From the NCBI GenBank assembly GCA_964649415.1, contig CAZYSK010000020.1:1-64000 (forward strand): DNA of 64,000 nt, in the 5' to 3' direction. The translations under genes were made by a program, and so were the position numbers. Below the pieces are notes generated by a model. That model did not search any database and was not told the origin of the DNA. It saw only the letters and a list, made by a program, of their open reading frames with translations. Positions 59,666 to 64,000 of the stretch are shown one piece after another (position 1 is the stretch's first letter; each line of letters opens with the position of its first letter). The DNA is from CAZYSK01 sp964649415. GTDB taxonomy: Bacteria; Chloroflexota; Anaerolineae; B4-G1.

Positions 59666-61345
59666 ATGATCTACCTGGAGCGTTTCACGTATACGTACCC
59701 GGGTGCCTCTCACGCCGCGCTGGATGACGTGACGCTGCATATCGCTGAGGGAGAGTTCGCGCTCGTCGCCGGACCCTCCGGCGTGGGCAAGTCCACGCTG
59801 CTGCGTAGCCTCAACGGGCTGGTGCCTCACTTCACCGGTGGCACGGTGAGCGGTGGCATCAGTGTCGCCGGGCATGATCCGGTTGCCGAGGGGCCCCAGA
59901 TGCTGAGCCGCCTCGTCGGCTTCGTCTTCCAGGATCCCGAGGCGCAGTTTGTCCTCGATAGGGTCGAGGACGAGATCGCCTTTGCCCTGGAAAATGCTGC
60001 TATGCCGCCTGCCGAGATGCGCGTGCGCGTCGAGGAGGCCCTGAGCCTGCTGGACCTGGCCCCGTTGCGCGACCGCTCGCTCGATACACTCTCGGGCGGG
60101 GAGAGGCAGCGCGTCGCCATCGCGACGGCGCTGGCGTTCCGCCCCCGTATTCTGGTGCTCGACGAGCCTACGTCCCAGCTCGATCCGCAGTCGGCCGAGG
60201 ACGTGCTGGGCGCGCTGGTGCGACTCAACACGGACATGGGCCTGACCATTGTCCTGGCCGAGCACCGGTTGGAGCGCGTGTTGCCCCACGTGGATCGCTT
60301 GATCTACCTGCGGGACCCTGTGCCTGGGGAGGAGCAGACCGAGCTGTTGAGCGGCCCCCCGCGCCAGGTCCTGCACCACATGGACCTGACGCCGCCGCTG
60401 GTTACGCTCGGCAAGGAGCTGGGCTGGGAGCCGCTGCCGCTTACGGTGAAAGAGGGGCGGGCATTCGCGACGGGGTGTGTTCCGGGTTCGGGTTCTCCGG
60501 ATTCAGGTTCGAGCGGCAAGTCTGGGGCTGCCTTGCCGGTGGACGTCGCCGACCGCTGCGGTCGGCGCGTCAGCTCTATGCTTCAGGTTAACGAGCTTTC
60601 CTTTTCCTACAACGGCGTCTCGGTCCTGCGCGACGTCACGCTCTCCGTCGGCGAGGGCGAGCTGGTGGCGCTGATGGGGCGCAACGGCTCGGGCAAGACC
60701 ACGCTGCTCAAGTGCGTCGTCGGCCTGCTGCGGCCAAAGGAGGGGCAGATCGCGCTGGCAGGCGAGTCGCTCATCGGACAGGAGACGGCCCACATCTGCC
60801 AGCGGGTTAGCTATCTGCCCCAGGAGCCGGACGACCTCCTGTTCGCCGACACGGTCGCCGATGAACTGGCGCTCACGTTGCGCAACCACGGACTGCTGGA
60901 CGCTCCCCCTATCGCTCCTGCGGAGTTGCTGGATCGACTGGGACTGGGCGGCCTGTCGGAGTCCTATCCCCGCGATTTGAGCGTAGGCGAGCGGCAGCGG
61001 GTCGCGTTGGGAGCGGTGACCGTCACCCGCCCTGGGCTGCTGCTGCTCGACGAGCCGACGCGTGGCATGGACTATGTGGCCAAGCGGGAACTGGTGCGGC
61101 TTCTCCGGGAGTGGCAGTCGCAGGGAGTGGGCGTGCTCCTCGTGACCCACGACGTCGAGTTGGCCGCGCAAGCCGCAGACCGGGTCGTGATCCTCAGCCA
61201 GGGTGAGGTGATCGCCGACGACTCGCCGGAGGTGCTGACCGTTTCGCCCCTCTTCGCCCCCCAGGTGGCCCGGCTTTTTCCCGGCACCGGGTGGCTCGTC
61301 GTCGAGGACGCGCTGTCCGGGCTGGGCAACAGCACATCTCGCTGA
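59666..61345 (+). CDS. Energy-coupling factor ATPase, two fused ABC domains (EcfA1-A2)
   Basis: A 559-residue protein with two ABC ATPases. First domain: Walker A GPSGVGKST, signature LSGGERQR and Walker B ILVLDEPTSQLD; second domain: GRNGSGKTT, LSVGERQR and LLLLDEPTRGMD. The linker (about 270-305) has SGSPDSGSSGK and a CCGACCGCTGCGGTCGG palindrome-derived segment. It drives uptake by the S/T pair before it. The ATG at 59666 was preferred over an upstream in-frame start lying in the octamer array. Confidence 0.92.
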   Translation: MIYLERFTYTYPGASHAALDDVTLHIAEGEFALVAGPSGVGKSTLLRSLNGLVPHFTGGTVSGGISVAGHDPVAEGPQMLSRLVGFVFQDPEAQFVLDRVEDEIAFALENAAMPPAEMRVRVEEALSLLDLAPLRDRSLDTLSGGERQRVAIATALAFRPRILVLDEPTSQLDPQSAEDVLGALVRLNTDMGLTIVLAEHRLERVLPHVDRLIYLRDPVPGEEQTELLSGPPRQVLHHMDLTPPLVTLGKELGWEPLPLTVKEGRAFATGCVPGSGSPDSGSSGKSGAALPVDVADRCGRRVSSMLQVNELSFSYNGVSVLRDVTLSVGEGELVALMGRNGSGKTTLLKCVVGLLRPKEGQIALAGESLIGQETAHICQRVSYLPQEPDDLLFADTVADELALTLRNHGLLDAPPIAPAELLDRLGLGGLSESYPRDLSVGERQRVALGAVTVTRPGLLLLDEPTRGMDYVAKRELVRLLREWQSQGVGVLLVTHDVELAAQAADRVVILSQGEVIADDSPEVLTVSPLFAPQVARLFPGTGWLVVEDALSGLGNSTSR

Positions 61346-61359
61346 GACGCGAGACCTTC

Positions 61360-61424
61360 TACCAATCTACCAGTCTACCAATGTACCCGTCTACCGATGT
61401 TACCCGTCTACCGATGTACCAGTC
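61360..61424 (+). repeat. Octamer tandem array (8 x 8 bp)
   Basis: TACCAATC, TACCAGTC, TACCAATG, TACCCGTC, TACCGATG, then after one extra T TACCCGTC, TACCGATG, TACCAGTC. It lies between the ATPase and cobO. Confidence 0.8.
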
Positions 61425-61502
61425 TGCCACTCCGTCCGCATTGACGATATGCGGCAAATCGGGTATCCTACGCGGAGCCCCGCCTAACTAGGAGACAAGA
61501 GG

Positions 61503-62078
61503 TTGATCATGCAGAATGAAAACATTGAGCAAGAGCCTGCTGGCTTGGGTGAAGGGCAGCTTGTCCACGGCTACGTGCAGGTCTACACAGGTGACGGCAA
61601 GGGCAAGACCACCGCGGCCCTGGGGCTGGCGCTCCGGGCGTCTGGCCATGGCTTGCGCACCTACGTGGGTCAGTTCATGAAGGGACAGGATTACGGGGAA
61701 CTGGACGCGCTGCGCGAAAACCCCTACGTCACGATCGAGCAGTATGGCGACGTGCGCTGTATTCATCGGGAGGAGGTCACCTCCAATCACGTGACGCAGG
61801 CCCACCGCGGCTTGGAACGGGCGCGGGAGGCATTGCTCTCGGGGCAGTATGACATCGTCGTCCTGGACGAGGTCAACGTGGCGATCTGGTTCGGGGTGCT
61901 GGCCGTCGACGAGGTTCTGGCGCTCCTCGACGAGCGGCCGGAGCAAGTCGAGGTCGTGCTCACGGGCCGCCGCGCGCCGCAAGAGCTGATTGAGCGCGCT
62001 GACCTGGTGACGGAGATGCGGGAAGTGAAGCATTACTACCAACAGGGCGTGCTGGCCCGAAAGGGGATAGAGCGATAG
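61503..62078 (+). CDS. cobO: Corrinoid adenosyltransferase (CobO/BtuR family)
   Basis: A 191-residue P-loop enzyme (VYTGDGKGKTTAALG, VVLDEVNVAI) that adenosylates cob(I)alamin or cobinamide with ATP. Length and motifs are those of CobO/BtuR. TTG at 61503 is 8 bp after AGGAG; ATG at 61509 is the alternative start. It acts on corrinoids brought in by the ECF system, and its product is also the riboswitch ligand. Confidence 0.93.
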   Translation: MIMQNENIEQEPAGLGEGQLVHGYVQVYTGDGKGKTTAALGLALRASGHGLRTYVGQFMKGQDYGELDALRENPYVTIEQYGDVRCIHREEVTSNHVTQAHRGLERAREALLSGQYDIVVLDEVNVAIWFGVLAVDEVLALLDERPEQVEVVLTGRRAPQELIERADLVTEMREVKHYYQQGVLARKGIER

Positions 62079-62122
62079 CACACACACCGTCATCCGAATT
62101 CCCATCCGATAGCGTCGCCGAC

Positions 62123-63202
62123 GTGCGCGTACTGTCCGAATCCGTCGAGCGGATCCGCCCCCTGGACAGCTCGGCGATGGCGGCGGCCCGTGCACGCCAG
62201 GACACGCTGACCAAGCCGCCGGGAAGCCTGGGGCGGCTGGAGGACCTGGCTATCCGGCTGGCTGGCATCACCGGCCAGCCGTTGCCCGAGATCGTGCACA
62301 AAGTCATCGTGACGATGGCCGGTGATCACGGGGTGGTAGCGGAGGGCGTGAGCGCCTTTCCCCAGGCGGTCACGGCCCAGATGGTGGCCAATTTCCTGCG
62401 CGGCGGCGCGGCCATCAACGTCCTCGCTCACCACCTGGGAGCCCGGGTCGTGATTGTAGACATGGGTGTGACCGCCGACGTCGAGAAGGACCATGCTGCA
62501 CGCACCCACACGAATCTAGTGGTCAAGAAAATCGCCCCGGGCACCGGCAACATCGCTCGCGGACCGGCTATGAGCCGGGAGCAGGCGCTCTTGGCCCTGA
62601 CGGCGGGTGTGGAGGTGGTCGAAGCCGAACTGGCGCGGGGTCTGGACATCTTGGGCGTGGGTGAAATGGGTATCGGCAACACCACGCCTTCGGCCGCCAT
62701 CGCCGCCGCGCTGACCGGCTACTCCCCGGCTGAGATTGTGGGGCGGGGGACCGGCGTGGACGACGCCGGGCTGGCCCGCAAGGTGAGTGCCGTCGAGCGG
62801 GCGTTGTCCGTCAACCAACCTGATCCCGCCGATGCGCTGGACGTGCTGGCCAAGGTCGGCGGTTTCGAGATCGGCGGCCTGGCAGGCGCCATGCTCGCCT
62901 CCGCAGCCCACCGCCGGCCGGTGATGGTGGACGGCTTCATCGCCACGGCAGCCGCCATGATCGCCGCCAGCCTCGCGCCGCAGAGCCGGCCCTACCTGAT
63001 CGCGGCACATCGCTCCCGGGAGCGTGGCCATGGTATTATGCTGGATTGGCTGGGCCTGGAGCCCTTGCTGGACTTGGAAATGCGCCTGGGGGAGGGCACC
63101 GGCGCGGCTCTGGGCATCTCGCTGGCCGAGGCCGCCTGCAAGGTGCTATGCGAGATGGCGACCTTCGACGAGGCGGGGATCTCGGGCAGGGCAGCTCCGT
63201 AG
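62123..63202 (+). CDS. cobT: Nicotinate-nucleotide--dimethylbenzimidazole phosphoribosyltransferase
   Basis: A 359-residue enzyme that makes alpha-ribazole phosphate, the lower-ligand precursor. Hallmarks are TKPPGSLGRLEDLAIRL, AGDHGVVAEGVSAFPQ, GEMGIGNTTPSAA and the catalytic Glu in LGEGTGAAL. GTG at 62123 is the likely start. It is 44 bp after cobO, and with CobS allows nucleotide-loop assembly on imported cobinamide. Confidence 0.96.
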   Translation: MRVLSESVERIRPLDSSAMAAARARQDTLTKPPGSLGRLEDLAIRLAGITGQPLPEIVHKVIVTMAGDHGVVAEGVSAFPQAVTAQMVANFLRGGAAINVLAHHLGARVVIVDMGVTADVEKDHAARTHTNLVVKKIAPGTGNIARGPAMSREQALLALTAGVEVVEAELARGLDILGVGEMGIGNTTPSAAIAAALTGYSPAEIVGRGTGVDDAGLARKVSAVERALSVNQPDPADALDVLAKVGGFEIGGLAGAMLASAAHRRPVMVDGFIATAAAMIAASLAPQSRPYLIAAHRSRERGHGIMLDWLGLEPLLDLEMRLGEGTGAALGISLAEAACKVLCEMATFDEAGISGRAAP

Positions 63203-63339
63203 TTGAAGCAGATACCAGGTGCCTTGGTCCCGCATTGCGGGGAAATCCACCATAGGGGTTGCGACGTGTGCCAGAATCGACGCTTCGATAGTGAGAAACC
63301 TGGCCTCTTGGCCTTTGTCTCAACGCGAGTTGATGCCAG

Positions 63340-64000
63340 GTGAGCGAAGAGCGTAGCACGGCCCCTCCTGGGCCGTCTCTTGTCAGCCACATGCTCGTGC
63401 CGCCTCTGGCGGCGTTGCAGTTTCTGACCGTCGTGCCCCCGATTGTGCGCCGGCCCTTCACGCCGGCCGAGATTGGCCGGGCAGTGGGCTGGTTCCCCCT
63501 GGTAGGGATAGCGCTGGGCGGCCTGCTGGTGGGACTGGAATGGGCGCTGTCACACCTCTTCCCGGCGCACGTGTGCGCGGTGCTGGTGATCGCGTCTTGG
63601 GTGATCGTCACCGGGGCGTTACACCTCGATGGTCTATTGGATGCCTGCGATGGCCTGTTCGGCGGGCACACACCGGAGTCACGGCTGCACATCATGCGCG
63701 ACGAGCGGGTAGGCGCCTTCGGCCTGGCGGGGGGCGTCCTGTTGCTGATGCTCAAGGTCTCCGCCCTGGCAATCGCGGCACGGCGCGGCACGGCTCTGCT
63801 CCTGGCTCCGACTTTGGGACGCTGGGGGATGGCCCTGGCCGTGGTGGGGTTCCCCTACGCCCGCCCGGAGGGGCTGGGGCGGACGATGAAGGATCACGCG
63901 TGCCTGTGGGATGCAGCCCTGGCCACAACACTCGCGCTGGCTGTGGCCTGGTTCGCCGCGGGCTGGTTGGGCCTGGCGACGACCGCCGGCGTGGGCGTGG
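63340..64000 (+). CDS. cobS: Adenosylcobinamide-GDP ribazoletransferase, partial at window end
   Basis: Runs out of the window after about 220 codons. GTG at 63340 or ATG at 63391 is the start; both are in frame. The characteristic HLDGLLDACDGLFGG with ESRLHIMRDERVGAFG, and several helices, identify CobS, which joins adenosylcobinamide-GDP to ribazole to complete cobalamin. CobU would be expected next. Confidence 0.92.
   Translation, partial: MSEERSTAPPGPSLVSHMLVPPLAALQFLTVVPPIVRRPFTPAEIGRAVGWFPLVGIALGGLLVGLEWALSHLFPAHVCAVLVIASWVIVTGALHLDGLLDACDGLFGGHTPESRLHIMRDERVGAFGLAGGVLLLMLKVSALAIAARRGTALLLAPTLGRWGMALAVVGFPYARPEGLGRTMKDHACLWDAALATTLALAVAWFAAGWLGLATTAGVGV

Overview
The window is 64 kb of high-GC bacterial chromosome. 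The G+C-rich codon use, the large multi-transmembrane glycosyltransferases, the adenylate-cyclase/NTPase/TPR protein, the S8 protease with hexapeptide repeats and the many interspersed palindromes all fit a member of the Chloroflexota (Anaerolineae-like). This placement is an inference; there is no rRNA or other phylogenetic marker apart from trmD. I saw no tRNA, rRNA, insertion sequence, CRISPR array or phage gene.

Layout. 0.2-6.7 kb: housekeeping genes, namely an MrfA-type helicase carrying an HNH domain, an FHA protein on the minus strand, an M19 dipeptidase, trmD, and an ECF sigma factor with a small overlapping partner. 6.8-13.3 kb: a complete dipeptide/oligopeptide ABC transporter (oppD, oppF, binding protein, oppB, oppC) whose binding protein is circularly permuted. 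13.4-19.8 kb: three genes encoding a beta-rich membrane protein and two permeases fused to other modules (membrane/TPR region plus OppB; OppC plus a degenerate M28 peptidase domain). 20-44.5 kb: nine consecutive polytopic membrane proteins, mostly GT-C glycosyltransferases with C-terminal beta domains plus one O-antigen-ligase-like protein, largely joined by 4-bp overlaps. They probably glycosylate or assemble cell-surface polymers. 44.7-51.8 kb: a cyclase/NTPase/TPR signalling protein, an S8 protease and a class I aldolase (the last two on the minus strand).

52-64 kb is a cobalamin locus. Extracellular proteins made of an alpha/alpha toroid and of DUF4430 (transcobalamin beta-domain-like) modules lie beside a cobalamin riboswitch with its own promoter and terminator. 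They are followed by an ECF transporter (S, T and fused A-A ATPase) and by cobO, cobT and cobS. The arrangement suggests a bacterial split version of the vertebrate intrinsic factor/transcobalamin fold that captures corrinoids at the surface and passes them to the ECF importer for adenosylation and remodelling. This is the most interesting system in the window.

Two layers of repeats run across everything. The first is a set of short palindromes of at least ten sequence families, often next to GTAG or CTAC. They lie between genes and also in frame inside genes, where they keep the reading frame open. The second is degenerate tandem arrays with an exact 8-bp period (consensus TACCAATC or GATTTGCT) at gene borders and in 5' leaders.
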